In this document: positions 17,934-27,545 of the stretch, piece after piece | Layout of the letters: the number at the start of each line of letters is the position of its first letter | Position numbering within the stretch: the first letter of the stretch is position 1 | Assembly: GCA_049585195.1 (NCBI GenBank) | Contig: JBAUZG010000199.1 | Location: 26,984-90,983, forward strand | Source: KBS-96 sp049585195 | Lineage (GTDB): Bacteria; Acidobacteriota; Terriglobia; Bryobacterales; Bryobacteraceae | DNA length: 64,000 nucleotides | Reading direction: 5' to 3' | Position numbers and translations under genes: made by a program | Notes under the pieces: model-generated | What the model was told of the DNA's origin: nothing | Databases searched by the model: none | What the model saw: only the letters and a program-made list of their open reading frames with translations

Positions 17934-18892
17934 TCACGTCTGACTGTAAAGCTTTTCGAGCGGAATTGGGATGTCGTCTTCTCCCTCGGCTTTGATGTAA
18001 ACGGGCGCAAGATCACGATCACCTTTTTTATAGAAGTAGGCGACCCGAAAAGTATAAAAGCCTTTCAGCAAGGGCAGAACAAAGTTCGCGCCGCCTGAAT
18101 CAAAGTGGTCACCGATGACTCGAACGCCCCCCACAAAAACCTTCGAATGGCCGCTGTCGCTCAACTCGAGATGTAATGGCCCGGTGCGTCGATTTTGAGA
18201 AAACCTTCGAGAATACAGGCAAAGGTCGCGTCCCGAGGCAGTTTGGAAACGTCAAAATCCCGACCGGCACGACCCATACGATTAGGCTTCAGCGCCGAAA
18301 CGTCGGGCGGGGCATCCCATTGGGCATCCCATTGGCCCTCATTGAGCGCAAACCGAAGGCCGCCAGGCGCCATTCCCTGTTCCAATCGCTCGAGACCCCG
18401 AAGAGCTGGCCCGATCTTGAAATCTCCACTTGCGAGTGCGTCGTATTGCTCACGAACACAGAACGATTTGATCCTGAGCGTGGTGTCCTTCGACAATGTG
18501 AACCGGTTGTGCGTCAGGAACGGCTGTGACTGCAGTCTGGGTTCCGAGCCGTCCAGCGTGTAACGGATGTAGGATGCGGCGTTCCTTTGATAACAGAAGA
18601 CTTCGAATGGCCTATCTTTCAGGGCGATTCCATTCATGGGCTTAAAGCCAATCCCGTTGGCGTAGTAGCCGCCATAGCAGAACTTAATGCCGTCCCAGAA
18701 TCCCTTGATCCAGGTCGTGAGGTGAGTCTTGTTGGGGTATATAGTGCACCTCCACGTAAGATCGGCAGGCGCTTCTGCCCGCAAGGTTTTTCCGAACCGA
18801 TCGATGCCCATTTCGTGCAGCACAACCCTCCCGAGGACCAAAAAAAAATTTTTGTTTTGTTCCGATCGCCCAATCTCGTGTCCGGTACGCAA
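17934..18892 (-). pseudogene. C-terminal part of a secreted esterase with Fn3-like and PA14-like domains, frameshifted
   Basis: The frame opens within what looks like the end of an alpha/beta-hydrolase esterase (GIDRFGKTLRAEAP ... THLTTWIKGFWDG, with the late catalytic-His region). A chitobiase/Fn3-associated segment follows (YIRYTLDGSEP ... TLRIKSF), then a PA14-type carbohydrate-binding segment (DFDVSKLPRDATFACILEG). The frame breaks at about 18164 (GHYIS then stop); one added base joins LELSDSGHSKVFVGG and the rest of the PA14 domain to the stop at 17934. The N-terminal catalytic domain with the nucleophile is missing upstream. So the gene is truncated at 5' and frameshifted. Confidence 0.75.
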
Positions 18893-19314
18893 CGTTGGCG
18901 TAGCCGCAACATCACGAATAGCTGTATGGCGCCCTTGGCGTGGTACTAGTCAGTGCAGTCGATCGTTGCCGGTTGAGACCGATACCGGAGCGCGGCTTAG
19001 GATGCCAGAACGCTCACCTTCGTATGGATCTGCTCTGCATAAAGGGCTCCAAGAGTGGTGGAGCGAGTGCGCCCTCGAAAACACCCTCCATTGGGCTCCT
19101 AAACCGGGATGTGCCTTCAAGTAGGTCACGTATAACGGCGCAGCGTCACGAATCGTGTCCAGTTGGTCGGCAAGCCAGAAAGTGACCCTGATTTCCTTGT
19201 GCTCGTGAGACCGGGTTACCGCCGAATGATCCATTCGGAATGTGGATTCCCAGTGTCAGTTGGCTGAAACCGCCCGCGTTGGGATCTGATTTGCCAGTAC
19301 CGCGTGGGGACGAT
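18893..19314. other. Intergenic stretch without a supported gene
   Basis: This is where the N-terminal half of the esterase pseudogene should lie, but no frame on the minus strand continues it. A variant of the AAACCGGGTTATCG repeat (GAGACCGGGTTACCG) occurs near 19207. Nothing else is recognised. Confidence 0.4.
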
Positions 19315-19890
19315 CTACCTTTTCGGAGGATTGATCATGATGTGCGCACCAGCGGTCCCTGGGAACATCAGCCATGGCGCGTTATCGCTCGGCTTCGTAG
19401 ATAATCCGGTAGACTCAGGTGTGGCGAAAGGGACGTAAATGACCCACCGGAGATAGGCGTCCGTCACCTTCCCGCTACTGACGTCGAAGCCGGTCCCGCT
19501 GAGTATATAGAGGGCTCGAGGCTCTCGTGGCAGCGAGAGTTTTCCTTCGGCGACCTCCTTCCACCGGATTTCATTACGCTTCTGCCCGGTGACTTTTTGA
19601 GCCAGAAGCTCACGACCTCTCGCCATGTACGGCTCTAGGTCCCGGTGATAACAGGCGGCGCTAAACGAAGTTTTGCTCGGGTCGTTCGCAAGACAGATGA
19701 GCTCGTTCTTGCCCTCACGAAGCCTAACCAGCTCGCCTCGAGCGTTGTAACCCAAAACAGCAGCGCCATCACGGAGATCCGACGGCGCGGCGAGTGTGGC
19801 AGCGGTAATTTGAGTCTCTGGAGATGGCAGATCGGCGGCGGCCAGAGTGACCGCCAGGAGAACACCGCAAACGATAATCGTCAGTTTCAT
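19315..19890 (-). CDS. Secreted hypothetical protein
   Basis: 191 aa with a clear signal peptide (MKLTIIVCGVLLAVTLAAA, cleavage after about residue 19). The mature protein contains GAAVLGYNARGELVRLREG ... ELICLANDP ... CYHRDLEPYMARGREL and a late WLMFPGTAGAHIMI, a pattern I know only as conserved hypothetical exported proteins in soil bacteria. No catalytic motif. Intact and isolated between two decayed genes. Two cysteines in the mature part could form a disulfide. Confidence 0.7.
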   Translation of the reverse strand: MKLTIIVCGVLLAVTLAAADLPSPETQITAATLAAPSDLRDGAAVLGYNARGELVRLREGKNELICLANDPSKTSFSAACYHRDLEPYMARGRELLAQKVTGQKRNEIRWKEVAEGKLSLPREPRALYILSGTGFDVSSGKVTDAYLRWVIYVPFATPESTGLSTKPSDNAPWLMFPGTAGAHIMINPPKR

Positions 19891-20104
19891 ATGTCGGATC
19901 CTCGCGCTCCAAGGTCCTTACTTTGCTGGTGGGTGACGGCAGCAGCAACAATGTATCGCACTCACCTTATCATCCGCCTCAGCCCTGAACCACTGCGAGC
20001 TGATTCGCGGAGAATGGCCTTACTGTGGCCGGTCTCGGCGTCGCTGATTCTCATTTCGATGAAACCCTACTTTTCAGCGAGTCAGTTAAACATGGGACTA
20101 CTCC

Positions 20105-20326
20105 GTGCGCGGCCGCAAAGGCGGCGTTAGCACGCTCGTTGTTGCCGAATGGTCTCAACTGCTGCCAAAAGGTGCGACAGTTCTCGACATCGGATCCGGA
20201 ACTGGTGTGCCGATTTCAGAAACTTTAATCAAGCGCGGGCTCGGTATATGCGAAATCGACGCGTCGTCCAGCATGGTCGCCGAAGAACATCAGGCGACGA
20301 TTCAGGGCATCTACAAATCATACTGA
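20105..20326 (+). pseudogene. Class I SAM methyltransferase, N-terminal remnant
   Basis: The frame contains the complete SAM-binding motif I (GATVLDIGSGTGVPISETL) followed by a motif II-like acidic end (CEIDASSSMV), preceded by the usual WSQLLPKG helix end. The frame stops at 20326 and nothing resembling the remaining two thirds of a methyltransferase follows in any frame before the next gene. It is a fragment, not a functional enzyme. Confidence 0.7.
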
Positions 20327-20593
20327 TCCAATCTGGAACACCGGTACAGCCTTGAAAACTGTTGGCGCACGGCGCTGCACTGGTCTCGCAAGCATTACGA
20401 AAATAAATTTCGTCCTGGTATTGACAAAAATGACGGGCAAACTTCTATAGAGACGTTGTCGCCGAACGCCACACCTCGGCGGCTCGTTGATTGTCTTGGA
20501 GGTGCCGTGACGCCGCGCTTCATCGATACACTTAGTTGAGCGTTTGTATGAGCTTCCTCTCACTGAGCGCCCAATAATCAGGCGGAAATTTCG

Positions 20594-22393
20594 ATGATTC
20601 CTCAGCTACCTCTTCGAGACTTCGGACTGCAGAACATTCCGGCAGTACCGTATCTGCTCACTTTCTCGGAGCCCTTGTTGACTCTGTTTCGTCTCGCTCG
20701 AAGGGCGCTTGAAGTCCAACCAGCGAAAGATGGACTGTCGAACAGGTATACGATCGGTGCACAAACGGGCACTGCATATGAATTCCTCTTTGGCTCTTCT
20801 GCAGCGCAGGACCTGGCGCGGGCAACAAACGATCTAGAAGAAATTCTCGTCAAGGGTTTCGAAGGTGTCAGAGACGCCGCTCTTCGGCGCAGCGTTTCGG
20901 CATCAAGAGTTTCCAGCGCTACTCAAGGTCCCCTGTGGACGGGTCTTTCGCTAGAGAAGCCAGAAGATTTCTCAATTAGCTGGACGAATTTCGAGAACAT
21001 TTATCAGAATGCGCAGTCTCTGCTTCCTGGGTGGGCGAACACCTTAGCATCGCTTGACGAGGCGGACCAACGATTTTGGCCAACGATAGCGAACTACGGA
21101 ATAGCCTATAACCTAATTGTCTTGCAATTGGTGACCAGCGCGAAGGCGGCTGCTTTGAAACCGCTGTTCGGAGACATGTGGAGCTTCGGCGGCTTGGATA
21201 CCATGCAGAGCGAGGGTAGACTTTATGCCATCGATCTCAGCATTTTCGGCGAGTTTGGTCCGGTCACAGTCGACGGCTGGACACGCTTCACTCCTGCAAC
21301 GATCACGCTCTTGGAACAAAATGCAGCCACGAAGGCATTGAAGCCTCTCGCCGTACACGTTGCAAACGGAAGTCAATCGCAGCTCTATTCTCGAACCCGG
21401 ACACCCGATGCGTGGCTTTATGCGCTTCAAGCCGCCAAAGCCTCTTTGACCGTTTACGGAATCTGGTTAGGCCACGTCTACCACTGGCACATTGTCACCG
21501 CAGCGCTGCAAATGACGATGTTCAACACGTTGAGCGCAGATCATCCTATTCTTCAGCTCGCATCGTCGCAATCGAACTATCTGATCGCATTCAACGAAGT
21601 GCTGCTGCTGTTGTGGGACTATATCGCGCCACCTACGTCGATTGCGACGCCGTTTCAGTTCCTCGAACTGTGTGATGGCTTTGCCAATGGCCGCCGGTTT
21701 TTTGATGACGATCCAAAGTCGGCTCTAGCGCAGTTGGGCCTTGAGCAGGCGGCCTTCACCCGCAATGAGCCATGGGATCTCTATCCGCTAGTTCGTAATC
21801 TGTTGAGGATTTGGGATTCCACGCAAACCTTCGTCGATATCTTCGTGGAGAAGACCTATTCGGACGACCAGGCTGTAGACCTGGATACACAACTGCAGGC
21901 GTGGATGACGGCCAGCGCCGATCCTAACCAAGGCAATATTCGCGGGCTTCCAGCAATGAATACCAAGGCTGCGCTGAAAGCCGTGCTCGCCAGCTTCCTC
22001 TACCGCATGACGGCGCACGGAATTTCACGCTTGAACAACTCGGCGAATCCAGCGCTGACATTCATTGCGAACTTCCCTCCCTGTCTTCAGAAGAGCGACC
22101 TACCGACCGCACAGGCAGACCTGGACGTGAAATCGTTGCTCGGATACCTGCCAAAAACCGGAACCATTGGCAAGATGGTGACCTTTTATTTCACGTTTGT
22201 CTTCTCCGTGCCTTATACTTCATTTATTCCACCAACAGGTGTGGAGTCGGACCTCTTCTTCCCATCCGGATTGGGCGATCCTCGCAATGTGGCTCTGGTC
22301 GCTCGACGGAAAGATTTGATCTCGTTTATCGAAAACGTCTACCAGCCTGAGCAACCCCAAATTTACCAATGGCCGATGTGCATTGAGACATAA
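20594..22393 (+). CDS. Lipoxygenase-family protein
   Basis: 599 aa, no signal peptide. The pattern along the chain follows the lipoxygenase catalytic domain: a GRLYAIDLSIFG strand near 208-219 (family: GRLFVLDY), KPLAVHV near 250, then the iron-binding helix WLGHVYHWHIV with His294 and His299 in H-x4-H spacing. TLSADHPI near 312-318 matches the conserved LS-x-x-HP. A second helix with His475 (RMTAHGISRLNN) occupies the place of the third iron ligand. The C-terminal isoleucine that completes the iron site in classical lipoxygenases is absent (the chain ends ...CIET). Bacterial lipoxygenases dioxygenate polyunsaturated fatty acids; whether this divergent member does is open. Confidence 0.72.
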   Translation: MIPQLPLRDFGLQNIPAVPYLLTFSEPLLTLFRLARRALEVQPAKDGLSNRYTIGAQTGTAYEFLFGSSAAQDLARATNDLEEILVKGFEGVRDAALRRSVSASRVSSATQGPLWTGLSLEKPEDFSISWTNFENIYQNAQSLLPGWANTLASLDEADQRFWPTIANYGIAYNLIVLQLVTSAKAAALKPLFGDMWSFGGLDTMQSEGRLYAIDLSIFGEFGPVTVDGWTRFTPATITLLEQNAATKALKPLAVHVANGSQSQLYSRTRTPDAWLYALQAAKASLTVYGIWLGHVYHWHIVTAALQMTMFNTLSADHPILQLASSQSNYLIAFNEVLLLLWDYIAPPTSIATPFQFLELCDGFANGRRFFDDDPKSALAQLGLEQAAFTRNEPWDLYPLVRNLLRIWDSTQTFVDIFVEKTYSDDQAVDLDTQLQAWMTASADPNQGNIRGLPAMNTKAALKAVLASFLYRMTAHGISRLNNSANPALTFIANFPPCLQKSDLPTAQADLDVKSLLGYLPKTGTIGKMVTFYFTFVFSVPYTSFIPPTGVESDLFFPSGLGDPRNVALVARRKDLISFIENVYQPEQPQIYQWPMCIET

Positions 22394-22892
22394 GCAAATA
22401 AGCGCGGCTGACGGGTGCGGCCTTTCGCGCTCATCATTCAAAGCGAAGCGTACAGGCCGCCCAGCACACAATGCGGGAAGGAAGTAAAGATTCCGTGGGC
22501 CGTTACGGAAATCTGGCCGATCAGCCTCCGGCGCCGTTACACTATATGACCGCCCCCCGCGGCCTGAACATGCGCTGTAGCCATGGCCGTGAGGCTCTTG
22601 TTGCGGAGCGGATCGCTGAAGGCAAGGATCGAAACTATCTTTTCACCCTGCGGCGTGCCTGGACCTTAAACCGGGTTATCGGAAAAGTGCCGGTTATTTA
22701 AGTTAGCGCTTATGAGGAGCAGGACCCCTTTCTGTCGGTCTTGACAGTGTGTCATGAGCCAGACTTGAGACCACTCCCTTGCGGTTGTGGCTCGGAAACG
22801 AGGCGAGCCGCGCGCGCCAGCAATCAGACCGCAGACGAACTTCGACTAGTCACGATCACATTTTCCTAATGAGTTCGGTACGGTAAACGCAG
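22394..22892. other. Intergenic stretch with dispersed repeats
   Basis: No supported gene; a short plus-strand frame (22471-22701) looks random. It carries AAACCGGGTTATCG at 22668-22681 and one copy of the CTCGGAAACGAGGC repeat at 22770-22817. A promoter for the following FUSC gene is expected here but I cannot point to one. Confidence 0.5.
22770..22817. repeat. REP-like dispersed repeat, copy 1
   Basis: ACCACTCCCTTGCGGTTGTG followed by GCTCGGAAACGAGGCGAGCC and a GC tail. CTCGGAAACGAGGC is identical in copy 2 (29054-29126), and the CTCCCT-x-(G/A)CGGT-x-G(T/C)GGCTCGGAAACG core recurs inverted in copy 3 (54788-54822). Confidence 0.65.
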
Positions 22893-25082
22893 ATGCCCGT
22901 CGAGCATTCCATCGAGCCTGAGGCCCCGCCGAAAGTGCCGCCAGTTCTGGAACCGCCCAATCGTTGGAAGTTGTTTTGGCGCGCAGTCACACGGTTTGAA
23001 CGAAACAAGATCATTCCGCGCGTTGCGCTGCGCAACGCGATCGGCGTTGCGCTTCCTCTTGGGATAGGAGTGCTGACGGGATTCACGCTGAGCGGCGTGG
23101 CTCTTGCCTCAGGTGCGCTGAACGTCTCCTATTCCGATGGCGAAGATTCCTACTCGCAGCGTGCACGCCGAATGCTTGCGGCGAGCGTGCTGACTGCGTT
23201 CGCCGTTCTTATTGGTGGAATCATCGGACGTGACACCGTCTGGGTGACATTGATTACTGCGATGTGGGCATTTGTCGCCGGATTGGCCGTGTCACTCGGA
23301 ACAACGGCGGGCGATCTCGGTGTTATCAGCCTGGTGACGCTCGTCGTTTATTCGGCTCAGGCGTTGAGCGCCGTCAACGCCGGCTGGGCGGCGCTTCTAG
23401 CTCTTGGCGGCGCTTTGTTTCAAACTGGCTTGGCATTGATGTTTTGGCCGGTCCAGCGCTACCAGCCCGAACGGCTCGCACTGGGTAACTTGTATCTCGA
23501 GCTTGCCCGCGTCGCCTCGCGGTTTGGGGAAGTAGAGGGTGCTCCGCCAGCAAGCCAGGCGAGCACGGCCGCACAACAGGTATTGTCGAACCTCGACCGG
23601 GATCAGAGGATTGAAAGCGAGCGCTACCGATCTTTGTTGAACCAGGCGGAACGTATTCGGCTGTGTCTGCTTACACTCGGCAGGCTGCGGCGAAGAATGT
23701 CCCGCGAGCCCTCGGGGCAGCAAATAATGCCATCTCTAGATCGTCTGCTCGAGGTGGCGGCCGATCTGCTCTATTCAGCCGGACGGTCCCTGAGTGCTAA
23801 CGAAAGCCTCGAGGTTGCGCGCCAGGATTTGAAGAACTTTTCCGCCCTCACCATAACGGTGCGCGAGAAGCTTTCGGGCGATCTGCCGCCGTTTGCGCGC
23901 GCCGTGGCTGCCGACATACTACTTCAGGCCGACGCGCTGGCGGGACAATTTCGAGCGGTTGTCGATTTGGCGGAGCATGCGAGCCCCGCCGGGTTGGATG
24001 CGTTTGCCAAAAAGGAGTCGTCGCGGCCGGCAGCGCTGCGGATCGCGGGAACGCTGGCGACGCTCCGAGCCAATTTGTCGTTAAACTCCGCCGCGTGCCG
24101 GCACGCCATTCGCCTGGCAGTCTGTCTGGCGGCTGGCGACTCCATTGCCCACATGCTCGGATGGCGGCGTTCGTACTGGCTGCCCATGACTATTGCCATT
24201 GTGCTCAAACCGGATTTCACAGCGACGTTCAGCCGCGGCGTGTTGCGCCTGGCGGGCACATTCGGAGGCCTTGGTGTCGCGACAGTCCTGTTCTATTTCA
24301 TTGATCCTTCTCGAATGATGCAGGTTGTTTTTGTCGCTTTGTTCACCTATGCGCTTCGCTGTGTCGGACCGGCCAACTACGGAATCCTGGTGGTGTCTAT
24401 CAGCGCGCTTGTCGTGTTGCTGGTAGGACTGACGGGCGTTCCGGCGTGGCAGGTGATCTCGGCGCGCGCGGCGAATACAGCCGCGGGGGGCTTGGTCGCT
24501 CTTGTTGCATACCTGGTGTGGCCGACCTGGGAAAAAACGCAAGTGCGCGAGCAATTTGCTTGCATGCTCGATGCATACCGCAAGTACTCCCAGGCTATTG
24601 CTGCCGTCTACTATAAGGAGATTGATGAGGAGACCGCCGGACTCGAGCGGTTTCGACTCGAAGCCCGCCTGGCACGCTCGAATGTGGAGGCCTCTGTGGA
24701 CCGGCTGATGGTTGAACCAGGCGTCAGTAAAGAACAGGCAGGTGCTGCCGCCGCCATGCTCGCGAGCTCGCACCGTCTGATTTATGCCTTGATGGCTCTC
24801 GACGCCGGGATTCGAAGCAGCGCTCCCGTTCCTCCGCGCGAAGCATTCAAAACCTTTGCCAAAGACTTCGATCTCACGTTATTTTTGCTTGCCGGCGCTT
24901 TGCGTGGGGCGCCCTTCGCGAAGAAACAGCTGCCCGATTTGCGCGAGGATCACCGGGTTCTCCTCGAATCTGGCGACCCAACAGCCGAGCGTTATGCTCT
25001 GGTCAATGTTGAAACCGACCGTCTGACGAACAGCTTGAACACGCTCCGGGAGCAGGTGGCAAGAATCACCTCCAAAAAGTGA
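22893..25082 (+). CDS. FUSC family inner-membrane protein
   Basis: 729 aa. Two membrane blocks of five to six helices each (about residues 45-190 and 400-555) alternate with two soluble helical regions. The second block contains YWLPMTIAIVLKPDFTATFSRG, the signature of the FUSC/YccS/AaeB group (proline-rich, with KPD and a following glycine-rich helix GTFGGLGVATVLF). Such proteins are linked to efflux of aromatic acids or fusaric acid; no AaeA-type membrane-fusion partner lies here. The next gene, a metallopeptidase, starts 6 bp after the stop, suggesting a shared transcript. Confidence 0.88.
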   Translation: MPVEHSIEPEAPPKVPPVLEPPNRWKLFWRAVTRFERNKIIPRVALRNAIGVALPLGIGVLTGFTLSGVALASGALNVSYSDGEDSYSQRARRMLAASVLTAFAVLIGGIIGRDTVWVTLITAMWAFVAGLAVSLGTTAGDLGVISLVTLVVYSAQALSAVNAGWAALLALGGALFQTGLALMFWPVQRYQPERLALGNLYLELARVASRFGEVEGAPPASQASTAAQQVLSNLDRDQRIESERYRSLLNQAERIRLCLLTLGRLRRRMSREPSGQQIMPSLDRLLEVAADLLYSAGRSLSANESLEVARQDLKNFSALTITVREKLSGDLPPFARAVAADILLQADALAGQFRAVVDLAEHASPAGLDAFAKKESSRPAALRIAGTLATLRANLSLNSAACRHAIRLAVCLAAGDSIAHMLGWRRSYWLPMTIAIVLKPDFTATFSRGVLRLAGTFGGLGVATVLFYFIDPSRMMQVVFVALFTYALRCVGPANYGILVVSISALVVLLVGLTGVPAWQVISARAANTAAGGLVALVAYLVWPTWEKTQVREQFACMLDAYRKYSQAIAAVYYKEIDEETAGLERFRLEARLARSNVEASVDRLMVEPGVSKEQAGAAAAMLASSHRLIYALMALDAGIRSSAPVPPREAFKTFAKDFDLTLFLLAGALRGAPFAKKQLPDLREDHRVLLESGDPTAERYALVNVETDRLTNSLNTLREQVARITSKK

Positions 25083-25088
25083 CAGCCG

Positions 25089-27464
25089 ATGGAATACACT
25101 GTTTATCCAGCCATGAAGCTATGCCGTCTTCTGGTTTGTTTGGCCGTTTTGTGCAGCGGGGCGTTGTGTCAGGAGCCCACTGCGGCGTCTCTTGAGGCGT
25201 CGCTGCGCGATCTCTCCATCGATCCGAACGAGATTTACCACGTCCGCGATTTGCGGTTCGCGAGAGGCGATTTCACCATATACCTCAACGATGGTCTGCT
25301 CGCTTTCACTAAGCCGGTGGGCGGCCAAGTTATCGGTGCCGTGTTTACCACCGCCGGCACGGAGGCGGGCGATGCGGAAATCATTGTTACTCCTCCGACT
25401 CGAGGCGAGCGCGCTTCGCTCGCTTATTTCACAAAGACGCCGAATCTTGACGAACATTTTTCTCAAGCCGTTTTCGTCTTCAGCGATCAGATGCGTGCCG
25501 AGGCGCTCCATCAAATGGAGCAAAACGAAGCCAAGAAGGCCAGCGTGGATGCGGTGGCTTTTAGCGCGCAATGGAACCAGACGCTCGAAGTAGTTGCTGG
25601 AGATGTCGAGGTGCCATTGCTCGGTTCAATGCTCAACCACGACCCGCCGGCGAAGGCCGTTTTCTATGCCGTGATGGGAGGGAAAACGCTGGGGGCGTTT
25701 GAAATCTCCTACAATCCGCACCAGACCGAGAGCAGCGCGGTAGGGCGTTCCGGCGAGGGTGCAGGGGCCAGCTTTCAGGTGTGGACCAGCTTCACTCCCA
25801 GAAAGTCTCCCTCCCCCCTGCCTCAGCCGTTCAGCACGCCAGCCTACAGAATTGAAGCGGATATTTCGCCTAGTTTGAAGGTTTCGGCCACGACAAGCTT
25901 CAGCACCACATCGCACGATCCGAACCTTCGCGCCATTGAGCTCGAGCTCAGCGGGCTGATGAACGTCACGTCGGCGACTATCAATGGCGCCCCAGTGGAG
26001 GTCGTCCAGTCGCAATCTTCGCGCGATGTCGACGATTTCAATGTCAGCCGGTTGCTGTTGGTTGCTCCTCAGCCCTTTCCCGTAGCTACGCCGCTCCAAG
26101 TCGAAATCCATCATGAGGGCTCAGTGATTCGCGATGCCGGCGAGGGAATCTATTTCGTCGAGGCGCGCAACATCTGGTTCCCGCACTTGCCGCTCGATTC
26201 AGCGAAGTTTGACCTGACGTTTCGCTGTCCATCTCAATTGCGGGTCATCTCGAGCGGAAAGTTGGCGAGCGAAACCGTCGACGGCGGCGTGCGGGTGATT
26301 CACCGTGTGCTCGATAGCCCTGCTCAGTTCGTCGGCTTCAACGTAGGAGATTTCGAGGGCGTCGCACGCGATCAGCCCCCGTTCCATGTCGAATTCTATG
26401 CAAATCGGACCATTGCGGACCGGATCCTTCGATCGGGAGTTCCGCCATCGGGCGCAAATTCGGGGCAGGTGAACATTGCGTCCGCGAGCGGGCACGAGTC
26501 GCTGCCAGCCGGGATGCCAGTCGAACTCGAGGCGATGGCGGGGCGCGCGGCCGAAATACTTGGGGAGTTTGCCAGTGAATGGGGGCCAGCGCCCACCAAC
26601 AACATCGCCGTCACGCCTATCCCGGGGAATTTCGGGCAAGGCTTTCCAGGCCTCATTTATCTTTCCATTTACTCGTACCTTCCCGTGTCACTGAGGCCTT
26701 CTTACATTCGCGACTCGATCCTGAATGTCTTTTACTCGGAAATCCTGTTGCCGCATGAAATTGCTCATCAATGGTGGGGCAACCTGGTGCTGGCAGACGA
26801 TTACAGAAGCAACTGGCTGGTAGAGGCGCTTGCGAACTATGCAGCCCTTGAATTTTTTGAGAAGGAGAGAGGCGGCGCCGCTCTCGAGGAATTGCTTAAG
26901 TTTTATTTGAAAGAACTCAGCTCGACCGGCAAGAGCGGAAAACCAATCGAATCCGACGGGCCGCTCAATATCGGGTTGCGTCTTCGAGCCTCGGACGCGA
27001 ACGCCTGGCGCGTCATCACCTACGATAAGGGCACGTGGGTGATCCGCATGCTTGCGTTGCGAATGGGCCGGCAGCGGTTCGCAGAGTTTTTGCGCGCCCT
27101 CGCTCGGGATGCAGCCGGCAAGGGCTTGTCTAACGAAGCATTCAGGCGCGAAGCCATGCGGTTCTTGCCGGAAGGAGACCCGGACCCTGGTCTCGAGTAT
27201 TTTTTCGATGCCTGGGTATACGGCACCGGTATCCCGCGTCTTTCCTTGCAGCATGTGAGAGCCAATCAATATGTGCTACGACAGTCCGGAGTGGATAGAG
27301 AATTCAGTGTAGACGTACCGATGCAGGTGAAGGCTGCCGGTGCGGCCGATAAAGTCTTGTGGGTTCGTTCGAGCGCTGAGGGTACGCCTTTTACGGCTCC
27401 AGGTCCCCCATCTTCCGAAGTGCTATTGCCTTTACTGTCAGATTTCCTCTACACACCCGACTGA
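25089..27464 (+). CDS. Exported M1-family (gluzincin) metallopeptidase-like protein
   Basis: 791 aa from 25089; the ATG at 25113 (MKLCRLLVCLAVLCSGAL) would give a cleaner signal peptide and may be the real start. The zinc motif is complete: His556-Glu557-x-x-His560 in PHEIAHQWWGN, and Glu579 in WLVEALANYAA, 18 residues on. Tyr645 in TYDKGTWVIRML matches the transition-state tyrosine of M1 enzymes. The N-terminal 220 residues are not part of the usual M1 fold. The GAMEN exopeptidase motif is not evident, the nearest stretch being PGNFGQGFPGLIY, so substrate choice may differ from classical aminopeptidases. It follows FUSC by 6 bp. Confidence 0.87.
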   Translation: MEYTVYPAMKLCRLLVCLAVLCSGALCQEPTAASLEASLRDLSIDPNEIYHVRDLRFARGDFTIYLNDGLLAFTKPVGGQVIGAVFTTAGTEAGDAEIIVTPPTRGERASLAYFTKTPNLDEHFSQAVFVFSDQMRAEALHQMEQNEAKKASVDAVAFSAQWNQTLEVVAGDVEVPLLGSMLNHDPPAKAVFYAVMGGKTLGAFEISYNPHQTESSAVGRSGEGAGASFQVWTSFTPRKSPSPLPQPFSTPAYRIEADISPSLKVSATTSFSTTSHDPNLRAIELELSGLMNVTSATINGAPVEVVQSQSSRDVDDFNVSRLLLVAPQPFPVATPLQVEIHHEGSVIRDAGEGIYFVEARNIWFPHLPLDSAKFDLTFRCPSQLRVISSGKLASETVDGGVRVIHRVLDSPAQFVGFNVGDFEGVARDQPPFHVEFYANRTIADRILRSGVPPSGANSGQVNIASASGHESLPAGMPVELEAMAGRAAEILGEFASEWGPAPTNNIAVTPIPGNFGQGFPGLIYLSIYSYLPVSLRPSYIRDSILNVFYSEILLPHEIAHQWWGNLVLADDYRSNWLVEALANYAALEFFEKERGGAALEELLKFYLKELSSTGKSGKPIESDGPLNIGLRLRASDANAWRVITYDKGTWVIRMLALRMGRQRFAEFLRALARDAAGKGLSNEAFRREAMRFLPEGDPDPGLEYFFDAWVYGTGIPRLSLQHVRANQYVLRQSGVDREFSVDVPMQVKAAGAADKVLWVRSSAEGTPFTAPGPPSSEVLLPLLSDFLYTPD

Positions 27465-27545
27465 TGGATGACCCGGCTCGAATTCGCCTTTTGTTTCACC
27501 TGTAAACCTTCCGTCAACGAACCCGTTTTTATAATTGCAGCGCGT

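Noticed and set aside
17934..18892. TGA in the PA14 esterase gene as a second selenocysteine codon
   Set aside because: The homologous sequence after the break lies in a different frame, so this is a frameshift, not a recoded TGA.
22471..22701. Plus-strand frame of 76 codons
   Set aside because: Random composition, no ribosome site, and it runs through a short repeat shared with 17592.
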